A stretch of DNA of 64,000 nt. It comes from Ficedula albicollis. Its lineage: Eukaryota > Chordata > Aves > Passeriformes > Muscicapidae. A model generated the notes under the pieces. That model saw nothing but the letters and a program-made list of their open reading frames with translations, made no database searches and was not told the origin of the DNA. This document shows, piece by piece, positions 1 through 10,960 of the stretch. Position 1 is the stretch's first letter; each line of letters starts with the position of its first letter. The position numbers and the translations under genes are program-made. The stretch is from positions 5,993,431 to 6,057,430 of the forward strand of contig NC_021680.1 in the NCBI RefSeq assembly GCF_000247815.1. The letters are read 5' to 3'.

Positions 1-1210
1 TTTATAATAAGCCTAATTCAGCTGTATGATTAAATTAAATTTGCTGCCATCCAAGCCAACTCACTTTTTGCCCTGACATGGGGAAAAAACTGCTCAGCAG
101 CCATAGATGTGCTGGGAGGTTGGGCCATTGCGTTTCCCTTCTGTCTTTTATCCTCTGAAGTTAACCCACACAATTACTTCAATCTTTTCTTCTTTTCTGT
201 CTTGGTTTCTAAAGCTTGACTCTTGTCCTCTGCCTCTGGACTCCCTCTGATTCAGCCTCATTTTCCTGAATTTTGGTGCTCAACCACTGCCACTAAATGC
301 TGCAAATTTATTCCACTTCTGAACCATTTCCCTATTTCAACATCCACATCTCATGTTTACCTTTTTCCAAAAGCATGATCCACTGGAATTCCCAGCTCCT
401 TTCCTGAGGAATTGTTTCTAGTGAGTGACTGCTGGCAAAGGATAGACTTTTGCAGTGTACTTACTGGATATCAGAGCCTTGCTGGACTGGAAATTTATTC
501 CCATTAAAGCCTGAGCGAAATTTCGCAAGGAAAATCAAGTGTGCCAATTGGAAGGAGAACACTTCATTGATTGCATGTCTGCAATAATAATTTCAGTTAT
601 GCAGAAAATGATCTATGACATACCAAACAACACTGTCTATAAACAGACCAGCCACACGGACTTCATTAATGGACCTGCATAAAAATTGATATGGTTTGAT
701 AATATTGCTCTAATCCACCTCCTGAGCCTATTACACAGGTTGGGTCGAACTTCTCATTGCCATGCACGGCCTGCAGTCCTCCACATCAATGGAAAAAAAA
801 CCCCAGCAGAGTCCCAACAAATTGAAATGGCCCATAAGTCATACTGAACCAATAGAGCCAATTTCACGAGGCAGACGTCAAAGAAAAATCAGTGCTGCCC
901 TTCAGATTGCTCTGCCCTTCAAAGTCAACAAGGCAATCTTGACTTTTAACAGTTTGCGAAGGTGGGTGCCAAAACATCAGAATATGAAGTGGCAGTGTTA
1001 ATGTAGTGACCAGAGAAAAGGCATAAGAAAAGCTACAGAACAAAAATGGGATTTACAGCCAAGTCTGAGGTAGCTAAATGCAAACTGGAAAAAGAATGTG
1101 AGTGTAAGATATTCACATGGTGCTCTGCACAAATCCCACACTCCTGAGCTTTTCCTCCTAAGGTCAGGCCTAGATCTGATCTTTACAAATGGGCAGATTT
1201 AGGAGCAGGT
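1..1210. other. unique AT-rich DNA, no gene seen
   Basis: No recognisable gene, RNA or mobile element. A 79-codon frame at 762-1001 (+) has no domain I recognise and no supporting context. The stretch ends where a minus-strand CR1 begins. Confidence 0.6.
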
Positions 1211-1625
1211 CCTAGAATCATTGTTAAGGTTGGAAAAACCTTCCAAGATCATTGAGTCCAAACATTAACCCAGCACTACCATATTCACCACTAAACCATG
1301 TCCTAAACCACCACATCCACATGGTTTTTCAGGGAGCTGATTCCACCACTGCCCTGGGTGGCCTGTGCCAGTGCTTATCAATTCTTTTTGTGAATAAAGT
1401 TTGCCCAATCTCCAACCTGAACCTCCTGCAGTACAAATCGAGGCTCTTTTCCCTTATCATGTCCCTGTTCCCTGGGTGCAGAGCCCGACCCTCCCCATCT
1501 GCCCCCTCCTGTCAGGGAGTTGTGCAGAGCCAGAAGGTCCCCCTGAGCCTCCTTTTCTCCGGGCTGAGCCCCTTTCCCGCTCCATTCCCTTCCTGGACAC
1601 GCTCCAGCCCCTCAGTGTCCTTTAG
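1211..1625 (-). mobile_element. CR1 LINE fragment (3' part, minus strand)
   Basis: Read on the + strand it begins TAGAATCATTGTTAAGGTTG, the reverse complement of a CR1 3' end. It continues through 'gagtccaaacattaacccag' and the 'ctgattccaccactgccctg' segment to the CR1 region around 'ggacacgctccagcccctca'. This is the longest minus-strand copy here that includes sequence upstream of the usual 3' tail. It is diverged and 5' truncated near 1625. Frames crossing it (such as 1252-1740 +) are by-products of the repeat. The subfamily differs from the GGATCCCTGGCAG-type copies elsewhere in the window. Confidence 0.85.
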
Positions 1626-2607
1626 GAGCTGTCCTGCTAAGGAGCAGGATGTGGGGAGCAGGAGAGATGCTGCAGGTGCCATGGGCATGAGGAAGGTTGA
1701 TGGGGTAAAAAACCACGGTGAACTTGTACAAATGGTCTGAAATTGGCCAGTTTGGGGGCTTTCACATATTTTGGGGCTTACCCCTTGAAAGCTGAGCAGA
1801 TCTTGTCCTTTGGCTCCTCGTGACAGCAGCAGCACTGGCAGCAGTGACCTGCTGTTTAAAGCAGGGACAAGGGCTCAACTCACTGCTGGCCAGGAATGGT
1901 CTTGGCATTGCACAGACAGGCTCCAAGTGTCCTTATTTACAGACCTCCACCTGTCCCCCTGCAGTTCCTGGCTCCAGCTGCAGCACCTACCTCCAACAGT
2001 TTTGTCACCTGCCAGCCAGGAGCCATCCTACCCTAAAAATGCCATATTAATGAGCAGCGCAGTGCAGCGGGTCAGAACGTGTGTGGAGTCAGCTGAGAAC
2101 ACCTCCTGCTCCTCTCCCTGCCTTCACCAGGCAAAGCCACTCATGCAAGGGCTCAGGAAAATGCAGAGAGGGGAAGAGCTGGCAGAGCCCCAGAATATGG
2201 AGATTTGACATCTTTTGTTCCTTCAGAAGAGAGGCAGAAAGCTGCAGAAAGCCACAGCAGGCAGGCTTTTTGTTTCAGAGCCCTTCCCACCTCTCTGTAT
2301 TTTCCTGAGCCTTTCCCATCTCTCTTTTGAGTGCAAGGAAAAAGACTACAAAAGCTGAGTAAATCATATACTGCTGTAATTATTATCATCTTTGCACTGA
2401 AAAAAGTGAAATAGGCTTTGCTCACACGGGATGTCTTTTTTATTTGCTTTGCTTCCCTTTTCCACTTAAATCCTCTCTTCATCTGCATCTCTCAGAACAG
2501 AACCTGGATTGCTTTTATCAGTATTATTTCTGTCCAAATTCTTGCCTGTTTTTCTTCTTGCTAATTGCAATGTGATTTTTTTTTTCTGAATTAGAGTGAA
2601 ATAACAC
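1626..2607. other. unique sequence, no gene seen
   Basis: Moderately GC-richer than the surroundings up to about 2.3 kb, then AT-rich. Open frames of 100-132 codons (1810-2208 +, 1512-1835 -, 2153-2488 -) overlap one another on both strands and show no recognised motif, so I do not call them. Confidence 0.5.
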
Positions 2608-2709
2608 TGGTGGCAAATATTAGAGGCAAAGATCCCTGGATATCTTAGCAAAGCTTCTTGGTGGCAAGTATTAGAGGCAAAGATCCCTGGATATCTTAGC
2701 AAAGCTTCT
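2608..2709. repeat. 51-bp tandem duplication
   Basis: Two adjacent copies (2608-2658 and 2659-2709) share 'ttagaggcaaagatccctgg' and 'atatcttagcaaagcttct' with only one or two differences. It is direct, head to tail, and not related to CR1 by eye. Confidence 0.9.
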
Positions 2710-3239
2710 CTTACATTCTGCAGTTGTTATTGTTTCCCTGTTTCACTTTATCAGAGTCACAAAATGTGATATAAAATCTTTAGACATCCATGGATGTTAA
2801 ATTCTGCGCTCATCTAACTTCCTCCATTCCTGTACCCAATCCCTCCAGAAACACTATCCACCAAACTCTTAGAAAAATCCCAACATTTGGTGTCCCAAAT
2901 GCTCCTTGACTCCCATCCTGCTCCAGATTTCCTCCTAAGAAAATGTGCACGGCCCCTACTGCTCCCCCTTCCCATTTCTGTCTGTAGGGACTCCCCCTAC
3001 ATCCATGATGTGATGTCTGTGTGTCCCATCCCATTCGAGCCTCCTATCTCAGCTGAGAGCCAAAATGGAATTCAGGACCACTGTCAGTGCATAGAGAGGA
3101 CTGCATTTGATAGCTGGTGCTCTGCCACACCAATCCCACAGCACCCACCTCCTCTTTTTGTGCTGCAGACACAAACCCTGACTGCCTCAGGTCAAAGCTT
3201 GCTCTGGAGTTTTTCCCTTCTGCCCTGGGACTTCCTGTC

Positions 3240-3433
3240 TTTCTGTTTTGTTCACCCACCACACAGGTGAGACCTCTGATTTATGTGACACGTGCTTCAG
3301 CAGCTGGGTTTGCTGCTCTTCTCGCATTTCTTTCTTGCCTTTCTGTTTTGTTCACCCACCACACAGGTGAGACCTCTGATTTATGTGACACGTGCTTCAG
3401 CAGCTGGGTTTGCTGCTCTTCTCGCATTTCTGG
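3240..3433. repeat. 100-bp tandem duplication
   Basis: The block starting at 'ttctgttttgttcacccacc' (3241) recurs exactly 100 bp later (3341), through 'gtgagacctctgatttatg' and 'gctgctcttctcgcatttct'. The copies look identical over about 93 bp. Each contains CACACAG/GTGAG, which resembles splice-site motifs, but no exon evidence accompanies them. Confidence 0.92.
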
Positions 3434-4086
3434 ACATTTGCTTGAAGGCTAAAAAAAAGTGGGAAGCAGCAAGGAGTTACTTTCACAGCCTAGAGCTCAC
3501 TGTTGTCCTGGCATGGCCCTGAAGTGTTTTGGAGTGAGTTTCAGAACTTGTTCAGGCACTTGGAGACATTGGCTTGGCCTGCTGAAGTTCAGGTCAAGAC
3601 AGGATTAGGTCCTCAAGCTGTAAAGTTCCTCAGCCTCAGCCCAAAGCAGTTACCTGGTGAAACACAGACCAACACGACCACTTAATTAACCTGAAATCTC
3701 CCACTGGCACAAAATTAAAGTTCTTTTGCCAGAATCATTAGTAATTTGGAAGTTCAGCAGGAGAGTAACAGATCCTGGATCAAAGGTGCCTTTCCAGGAA
3801 ATGACAGCCCCTGTGCTGGGGAGGGGAGGCACTCTGGAATTTATCTGACCAAGCAGGGCAGTTTGGAATCTATCACACTCCAAAGTCTGCTGCCTCACTG
3901 TCACTGCACAGAACCTGCTGCAGGAGGAAGATGCTGCAGCTTAGTTTGAGATGTGTTTTAGCAGAACATTCTGACCTCATACACAGGCAGTGGCAGGGAG
4001 CAGAGGAAACAGATCCCTCACCATTTTCCTTCTCTAGTCATGCCTCAAAATTGGAAAAGCAATTAGGCATTGCATAGATAGTTTGT
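3434..4086. other. unique sequence, no gene seen
   Basis: Between the 100-bp duplication and the next CR1. Short overlapping frames only; nothing recognised. Confidence 0.5.
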
Positions 4087-4208
4087 CCTGGAATTGTAGA
4101 GTACTTTGGGCTGGAAGGGACCTTAAGCTCATCTCATTCCCCTCCTTGCCAAGGGCAGGGACAACTTCCACTATCCCAGGTTGCTCCAAGCTCCATCCGA
4201 CCTGGCCA
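4087..4208 (-). mobile_element. CR1 3' tail (minus strand)
   Basis: The order 'ctggaagggaccttaagctc', 'aagggcagggacaacttcca', 'ctatcccaggttgctccaag', 'ctccatccgacctggcc' is the reverse complement of the standard CR1 3' tail. It is 5' truncated after about 120 bp. Confidence 0.9.
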
Positions 4209-5469
4209 GATATTGCACTTAGGGGAGTCTCTGCTGGGAACAGCAAAGGTGACATCACAGGATGGGTTATCCCAGCAGCCCCACTGCTGGCCATCCCCCA
4301 GCAAAAAGAATTGCATTAATTCCACTTAAAAAGTTATATTTGGAGACTATCAAAGAATAAATGCAAGCCACACTTTTTATTTTTGCAGGAAAATGCAACG
4401 CTCCCTTTTATCTCCCATAAAAATGAAAACCTACTCAAAGTGCTGGCACCCTCTGCAGAAGTCTTTTCTGGGGGTAGATTTCTAAATTTAGGGAGCAAAA
4501 AGACTTGAGCCAGAACAATCTGGGCCCACTGTGACAATGCCTTGCAATGTGCATTGGTCCCACAGTTTGTTGTACAAATTCCTTCAACAGATGAAAAGGG
4601 AATAAAGGACATAAAGCTTTTCTCTTTTGATTTTTGAGTATATCAGCTGCTATGGCAAGGAAAACTCCAGCACAGCTTAAAAGGGAGCACACACAGATAA
4701 AAAAACCAAGTGCACAGATTTATATCTGTGTTCTCCTGCAATGTAGCACAGATGAGATGAGGAAGGGATGGAAAGATCAAAAAAATGGCAAATCTGGAAA
4801 ATCATTGTGATGAACTTTCTCAGAGTATCTTGAAGTAGTAGGTGAGATAAATGAGCCTCTTTGAAACTTGTTGTTTCTTTAAGCATCTTGTCAAAACAAG
4901 AAGAGGTGAAGCTGGGCTGCCAAAAGACAATATTTGCTCTGTACCTTTACAAGGACCAGGAGCTTCCAGTTAAGCAGAGCTAAAGGTAATTGAATTACAA
5001 ACCTATAGAAATGTCAGATCTGTAATTTCAAAAGAGAAAAAATGGGCTTCTCTAAAGGTGATTCAGGCAGATTTTATTTATTTTTTGGTCATATGGAGAA
5101 TTTTAAGTAGAAAGCAGCCTGTGTTCCTGCGTGTGACAGCTCACTGCTAGGATAGCATTTTCACATTTCCACAGGCTGGAGGTGGCTGCCACAGCTCCTG
5201 ACTCCAGGACACTGCTGCTGTCAGGCTGGATCAGCTCTCCACTGCCCTGCTGGATCCACAGGTGGATCATGACTGGGATACCCACCTGTCTGCTCACCTG
5301 TCTGTCACCCTGGTGACACAGCAAGCTGTCTACTAACAAGGGATTTCATCTTTGGGGTTTAGTCTAAAATAAACTTACTGCTTGGAGTTTTTTTCCTGAA
5401 TTTCTTAATTAAAAAATTAAAATGAGTTTCTAGCTCGGTACTTAGCTCAGCCCAGTTTTCTAAATGCTC
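4209..5469. other. AT-rich unique DNA, no gene seen
   Basis: No repeat or gene signature recognised. Several short minus-strand frames (4334-4612, 4435-4692, 4677-4886, 5103-5339) are in unrelated reading frames and have no recognisable domain. Confidence 0.5.
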
Positions 5470-5610
5470 ACAGGGTAATTCAGGCTGGAAGGGCTCTCAG
5501 GAGGTTTTTGGTGCAGGATGCTGTTGCCTGGGCACTGTGGTCTCCCCTGCTCTTCCCCCCAGAGCTCCTCTGGCCAAGCAGGCTCAGCCCAGGGCAGGGC
5601 TTTGCACCTG
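5470..5610 (-). mobile_element. decayed CR1-like fragment (minus strand)
   Basis: 'cacagggtaattcaggctgg' followed by 'aagggctctcaggagg' matches the beginning of reverse-complement CR1 tails of an older type ('cacagaat..actcaggttggaagggacctc..gagg'). The remainder is too diverged for confident assignment. Confidence 0.5.
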
Positions 5611-6611
5611 TGAGGACTCTGCTGCTGTGGTTTTAATGGCTCACAAGGGTCCCCCTTTTCAGGATGAATAGCTGAACCCCAAATTCCTCCAGGTACTGCC
5701 TTCTACTCCTCCTGGCCCCACTGGCTTGGCTAAGAAGTTCCCACTCCACCCCAGTGCAGCCGCCTGGGTGCGACAACACCCTCTAGACCACATTCTCCCC
5801 AAAACAAAGCCTTAGCCCAGCCTCCATGTCTTTCACAAGCAGGGAAATCAAGTCCTTTGGCACTCCTGAGGTGCTCTCAAGCCTGCCCATCCCTGTCCTA
5901 CAGGGCTCTCCCGTTCCAGGGCTGCACTCTGGGTGTTCTGGAAGCAGAAGGGCGGTGACAGCCAACACAATTCCCCCGTGTGGCTCAGCCACCTCCACCT
6001 CATGGAGCAGACACAGCTGGAGTCTGAGCAGAGGAGGCACCACGACCAGTTTTCCCAGGGCTTCATTAGGGCTGTAATTATCCAATTATCCATCCACTCA
6101 GCTCGGTACCCATCGAAAGAACCAGTGCAGTGTTTCAGCTGTGAGGCAGAAATCTTCCCTTCCAAACCACCACTGGAAACAACTAATGCTGATTTGTTTT
6201 CTATACTGACACTTCTTTCAGGGAAAAAAAAAAAAAAAAGCTTGGGTTTTAATCTAATGAAAGTTTTCTCAGAGAATATATTTCACTTCTACCACAGCTA
6301 TCAAAAAAATCTATTTTGTTTCAGGTATAATAAAAGAGGTTTTACTTATTTAGATCAGAAATCACTTCCCTGGACATTTTTATACATTTTGTCTTCAAAT
6401 TTCCTTCTTCCCACTGCCTGCCCACCATTGGAGTGGTCTGAGAATGATTCCACATCACCAATTATAATCTTGCCAATTCTTGCAATGCTCTGCCCTATAA
6501 ATTTAACAGCCTAAGGGATGATGCACTTTCCAGAAGAAAACATCTGTCTTCATTTTCTGTTCCCTCTGCCCTTTCTCTGTTGCCTTTTCAATGTCATTGC
6601 AATTGCAAAAT
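5611..6611. other. unique sequence with a 16-nt A run, no gene seen
   Basis: Contains A16 at 6224-6239. The longest frame (5933-6514 +, 193 codons) runs through this A tract as poly-Lys, overlaps open frames on the other strand and carries no recognised domain, so it is not called. Confidence 0.5.
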
Positions 6612-6733
6612 ATCCGAGGCCAGGTTGGGTGGGGCTGGGAGCAACCTGGGATAGTGGAAGGTGTCTCTGCCCATGGCAGGAGGTGTCACTGGGTGGTTTT
6701 AAGGTCCCTTCCAACCCAAACCATCCTGGGATT
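6612..6733 (+). mobile_element. CR1 3' tail (plus strand)
   Basis: Has 'gaggccaggttgggtggggc', 'gagcaacctgggatagtgga', 'ccatggcaggaggtgtcact' and 'aaggtcccttccaacccaaa' in CR1 order. 5' truncated, about 120 bp. Confidence 0.92.
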
Positions 6734-7845
6734 ATTTTCCAGCAAGGCACAACAAGTCTGCTTTTAACACAAGTATAATGAAGCATCTCATTTTTTATCT
6801 AACTTTTTTAATAGGTGACAGTCTTCGCACTGAAAGGAGGATCCAACAAGCCCAAAAATACCATGTTGCTATTTTTTTAATGGGAAAAGACGAATATTAT
6901 GTGTTTGGAGCACTCTATATACAGCCATAGGAGTTATATTTATTCATGCTGCCGCCCCAACATGGGGACATGAAATTAGTACAAGAGATAAAAAAGGATG
7001 CTTTTATGCATATGTTATGAAATTTATGTATGCACCTTTGCTCACATTGTTCCAAAGGGAGAATTTTTCACAGTAGGCATCAGTTGCTTAATTAGCACAG
7101 AATAATTAAAACTCACTGCAGGGAAAATTCCATAACCCCACAGCAATTATATGGGGAGAGTTCGTGGTTACTGCATTGACAATGCAAAAATAACTTCTAG
7201 GTAGGTTACCAAAAAACACCAGCTATTCAAAAGTGCCTTGGAACAGTAAAGGCTCCTCAAGCTACTGAGAAAATTAAACCAGAAAAAAACCAAGTATCTA
7301 ATAGCCATCAGTAAGGTCCAATCAAGCAGTGTATTAACTGCTTTCACTTCATTTTTCAGACTCAGTTCTTCTATTGATTTATGTAGATCCCTGAACCTTG
7401 AGAAATACATTTGGTATAATTAGACAGCAATAGCAACTCCAGACTTCATTAATAATCATGAAAGAGTTCATTTGCTACCAATAGGAACTCATTTACAGTG
7501 CACTGTTTTTTTAGTGCTCATAAACAAACATCTATCAATGTTCAGCACATCTTAGGCTTTTAAAAAAATGATTTAATGTCCTTGCCTGGTCTAGAAAAAG
7601 TCAAAATTCTCCTCAGGAAAATGTTTTTACCATCAGAATGGTTGACAGAAAGTGTCTGTCAACACCAGTGACAAATCTTAATTCGACTGGATTTGATGAA
7701 ATTTAAAAATTAAGGCCGTTCATGGATTTCATTTTGCACTTCCCATTTTATTTCGGTACCAATGTTCTCACACAAGACCTCTTTTTCATTTTGATTCATC
7801 CTTAGTGTTTCCCTTTCCCTTGTACTGCAGCAAACCCTGTTTTCC
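6734..7845. other. AT-rich unique DNA, no gene seen
   Basis: Strongly AT-rich with TAATTA and TTTATG-type words and no recognised repeat. The 80-codon frame at 7168-7410 (-) has no recognisable features. Confidence 0.5.
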
Positions 7846-8160
7846 CAGGGTTGTCCTGGGGGTAAGGGGCCAATGGGATGCTGGGGAAAGCATTTCCAGC
7901 AGGTCAGGGAGGGACCCTGCCCCTCTGCCCAGCCCTGCAGGCACCTCTGGAGTGACCCTGCCATGCAAATGGGGCTCCAGGGTGATGCTGAGGTGGGTGG
8001 TGAGCCAAGCCCCGTGTGTGTGGAGTGGAGAATGCCTGGAATGTGTTGGTGTGATTTGGGATGCTCACGAGCTTCTTGATGGTGACAACTATCCTGAAAG
8101 GCTGGAGCATCTGTGTGCCCAGGAAAGGCTGAGGGAGCTGGGGCTGACAGAGACCTCGGC
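7846..8160 (+). mobile_element. CR1 fragment, upstream part (plus strand)
   Basis: 'agcaggtcagggagggaccc' then 'tgcccctctgcccagccctg', and later 'ggctggagcatctgtgtgcc' and 'aggaaaggctgagggagctg', correspond to the CR1 segment upstream of the 3' tail. The middle is diverged and partly deleted. Its right end is included in the 232-bp duplication that follows. Confidence 0.7.
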
Positions 8161-8587
8161 CCTGGGTGTCCCTGTGTGCAGGAGGGGCAGAGCAGGGTAA
8201 ATCTGTGGGCTGTACACTAAAAACTGCAAAAATTTTCTTCCTATCTTCCTTCATCTTTAGAAAAAATATTAATAACCTCACAAAGTGTTTGGACTCCCTG
8301 TTCTTCGTGGGTCAAAAGTTTTTGCAGACATTTTTCACAGTGAAGAAGTTGCTGCTAAGGCTGAGGGAGCTGGGGCTGACAGGGACCTCAGCCCTGGGTG
8401 TCCCTGTGTGCAGGAGGGGCAGAGCAGGGTAAATCTGTGGGCTGTACACTAAAATCTGCAAAAATTTTCTTCCTATCTTCCTTCATCCTTAGAAAAAATA
8501 TTAATAACCTCGCAAAGTGTTTGGACTCGCTGTTCTTCGTGGGTCAAAAGTTTTCGCAGACATTTTTCACAGTGAAGAAGTTGCTGC
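8125..8587. repeat. 232-bp tandem duplication
   Basis: Copies at 8125-8356 and 8357-8587 differ at only a handful of bases. Each starts inside CR1 sequence ('aaggctgagggagctggggc') and runs into non-CR1 DNA ('cttcctatcttccttcatc', 'gttcttcgtgggtcaaaagt'). The duplication therefore happened after the CR1 insertion. Similar ~88-codon frames at 8166-8432 and 8398-8667 are duplicates of each other through this repeat, not a gene family. Confidence 0.95.
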
Positions 8588-10347
8588 ATGCAATTGAAGG
8601 GACTCTGGGAGAGCCCTCAGGAAAACAATGGGAAGATGTTGGATCAGTGCAGGCTGTGCCTTCTTGAGTCCACAGATAAGGAGTGGAGTGGCATAGAACA
8701 CTGCATTATTGGGGTTTTTTAAAAACAAATAAATGTTTGATGCAGATCAGGAAACATGTTCCACCTTTCAGTTGGTTTCAGGAGTATGGCAAGGAGGGGG
8801 TAACCAAAAGAGAAGGAAGAGGAGGAGTTAAACAGGAATATTGTCAGTGTGCTGCTGTCGTGAAGCCACAAGGAAGGGGGTTGTGTTTATTCTGCCCAAC
8901 TGTGCCAGCAGAAGGTGAGAAAAGAGGGTCCAGGGGAGGTTTATTTAAAATAATTAATAGACCATTCAACTCATTTCTCCTCAAAGTGGGTCTCTAAAAA
9001 GCCCCAGCTTCTGAGGTCAATCTCAACCATTAACAGCTGCTTTGTCCAGCTTTTGAAAAGACATCCTTCTGCATCCCAAAAAATGCCATAAAACTCTCAT
9101 TCCATCCTTCTGTCCTAAATATGAACTTAAATCAAACCTTACATGTCCCCTTGAATCAGCCCCTTGCCTGTGAAACCTTTAGGTTGCCTGCATTTTCATG
9201 AATGGGCCCAGAATGAAAATCAGCAAGTAAAATGTTCCAAAAACACATTAAAAGTCTTATTTATGTCATTTATTAATGGCCACGACATCACACTCCTTCA
9301 TCCTGGAGTAAATTAACAACTAAATGGGAAAATGCAGTGAAGATTCTGCCTGCTGCAAAAATAACACGGAGGACTTGCTTTATTAACTTCTTCAAAGCTT
9401 TCAGGGAATTGAAAGGGAAAACAAATCCCCTTTTCAGGTCATTTAAGCCAGTTTATAGTGGACAAAATTACATCAAGCCGCCATAAACAGATTTGTACAG
9501 GTGTAAGTGAAGTAGAGCCTGAATTACTGTGACATTTTCAAATTCAATTAAATGACTGAAAAATGTCTTTAATGTGAACCTCTGTGCTTGGGTCCATTTC
9601 ACGGTGGACTGTATTTGCTGCTGCTGTGGAGGATTGCTGTGATGCATAATCCATACACTGCAGGATGGGTCAGAGACAGAGCCCCTTTTTCCACAGGTCT
9701 GCTTCCATTAGCTGCCATGGAATTACTCCTGTTTACACCACAGTGCTGGTCACCAGGCAATACTTCATTCTGAATATTTGAGAACTAAGGATACTGAAGA
9801 TGACTTCACTGTACCTTTCATTAGGCACTGTAGTTGTGACTTGGGAGACATAACAGGGGCAGTGACAGATTTGCAGACACACTAAAAAACAGCAGCAAGA
9901 GCGGAGTTCAGTCAAGGCAAATGCCAAGGGGATATACTGGGAAGATAAAGAGGACTTCTGATAGGGCAGGAGAGTTAAACCAGTGGAATAAATCTCCTCT
10001 GGGGTAATGTCCCGGAGCAGAAGTTTAGCTGATGAGTGAGTATGATCTCCATCTCTGAATATAGCACCAGGTTCATGCCCCACCACACACCTCTCTGGGT
10101 GTTAGTCAGCACCACACTCATCACTTCTAAGTGGGAAGAGCCATGTTCATTCTGCCAGCAGCACTTACTTGGGATGTGCCATTCCTGAACACATTCCTGA
10201 GTGGTTTTTTCCCAGCCACTCTAGGAGTCTGTAGGAAGCCATGGCTAGTGACTGGCAAAATTTAATTTGCTGCTCTTCCTCTTACTGCAGCCACTAAAGA
10301 CAAGTGGTCCAAATAAAGAGATACTTAAGCTGGAGAAAATTCCTGAG
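8588..10347. other. AT-rich unique DNA, no gene seen
   Basis: No repeats or gene signatures identified. Short frames at 8683-8997 (+) and 9733-10086 (-) lack recognisable domains. Confidence 0.5.
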
Positions 10348-10503
10348 GTGCCCCTGAATCCCTGGGAGTGTCCAAGGCCAGGTTGGATGGGGCTTGGTGC
10401 AACCTGGGCTAGTGGAAGGTGTCCCTGCCACAGCAGGGGGTGGCACTGGATGGGCTTTGAGGTCCTGTCCATCCCAGACCATTCAGAGGTTACATGATTC
10501 TAC
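10348..10503 (+). mobile_element. CR1 3' tail (plus strand)
   Basis: Runs from 'aatccctgggagtgtccaag' through 'ggcttggtgcaacctgggct', 'agtggaaggtgtccctgcc' and 'gggctttgaggtcctgtcc' to a TACATGATTCTACC terminus. About 155 bp, 5' truncated. Confidence 0.92.
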
Positions 10504-10571
10504 CAATTCCTAGGGAATGGACAGCTCCAGTCTTGCTCCAGTAGATCCCCCATAGATCAAATCCGAGTGTG

Positions 10572-10593
10572 GTGATTCATATGGATGAATCAC
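10572..10593. repeat. short inverted repeat (9-bp stem, 4-nt loop)
   Basis: GTGATTCAT, loop ATGG, ATGAATCAC. A perfect 9-bp stem in unique DNA. Probably coincidental, although the halves contain AP-1-like TGATTCA words. Confidence 0.5.
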
Positions 10594-10816
10594 ACGAGGA
10601 AGCTTTACATAAATGAACCTCTAAAGAGCACACAAATTCTCATTCTGGCAATGGAATGTGCCCAACTCACATTTCTGCCCTGAAAAATCAAATCATTTTT
10701 GGGTCTGAAAGTATGATGTAGTTACTGTAAGCAATGGTGCTCTTTTCTCGTTTTTATCAAATAAATCTCTCTGAAAGGATGAATTTTAAGACCTGGACCT
10801 CAGTACTCTGCTGCAA

Positions 10817-10960
10817 GAGAATCACAGAACCCCAGGATGAGTCAGGTTGGAAGGGTTCTCAGTGGCTCATCTGGTGTCACCTCCCTGATCCATCAGGGCC
10901 CTCCCAGAGCACAGGGCACAGGAGTGTGTGCACACAGCCCTGGAACACCCCCTGCTCTTT
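10817..10960 (-). mobile_element. diverged CR1 tail (minus strand)
   Basis: 'agaatcacagaaccccagga' followed by 'gtcaggttggaagggttctc' and 'cagagcacagggcacagg' follows the reverse-complement order of an older CR1 subfamily. Boundaries are approximate. Confidence 0.65.

Noticed and set aside
725..765. tRNA B-box-like 'gggtcgaac'
   Set aside because: No matching A box, stems or anticodon arm can be placed around it.
3260..3370. Duplicated exon with CACACAG/GTGAG splice-like ends
   Set aside because: The acceptor and donor words are adjacent, not flanking an exon, and occur by virtue of the 100-bp duplication.
8166..8667. Pair of similar small proteins (88 and 89 codons)
   Set aside because: Similarity comes from the 232-bp DNA duplication that starts in CR1. 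No start context or domain supports coding.
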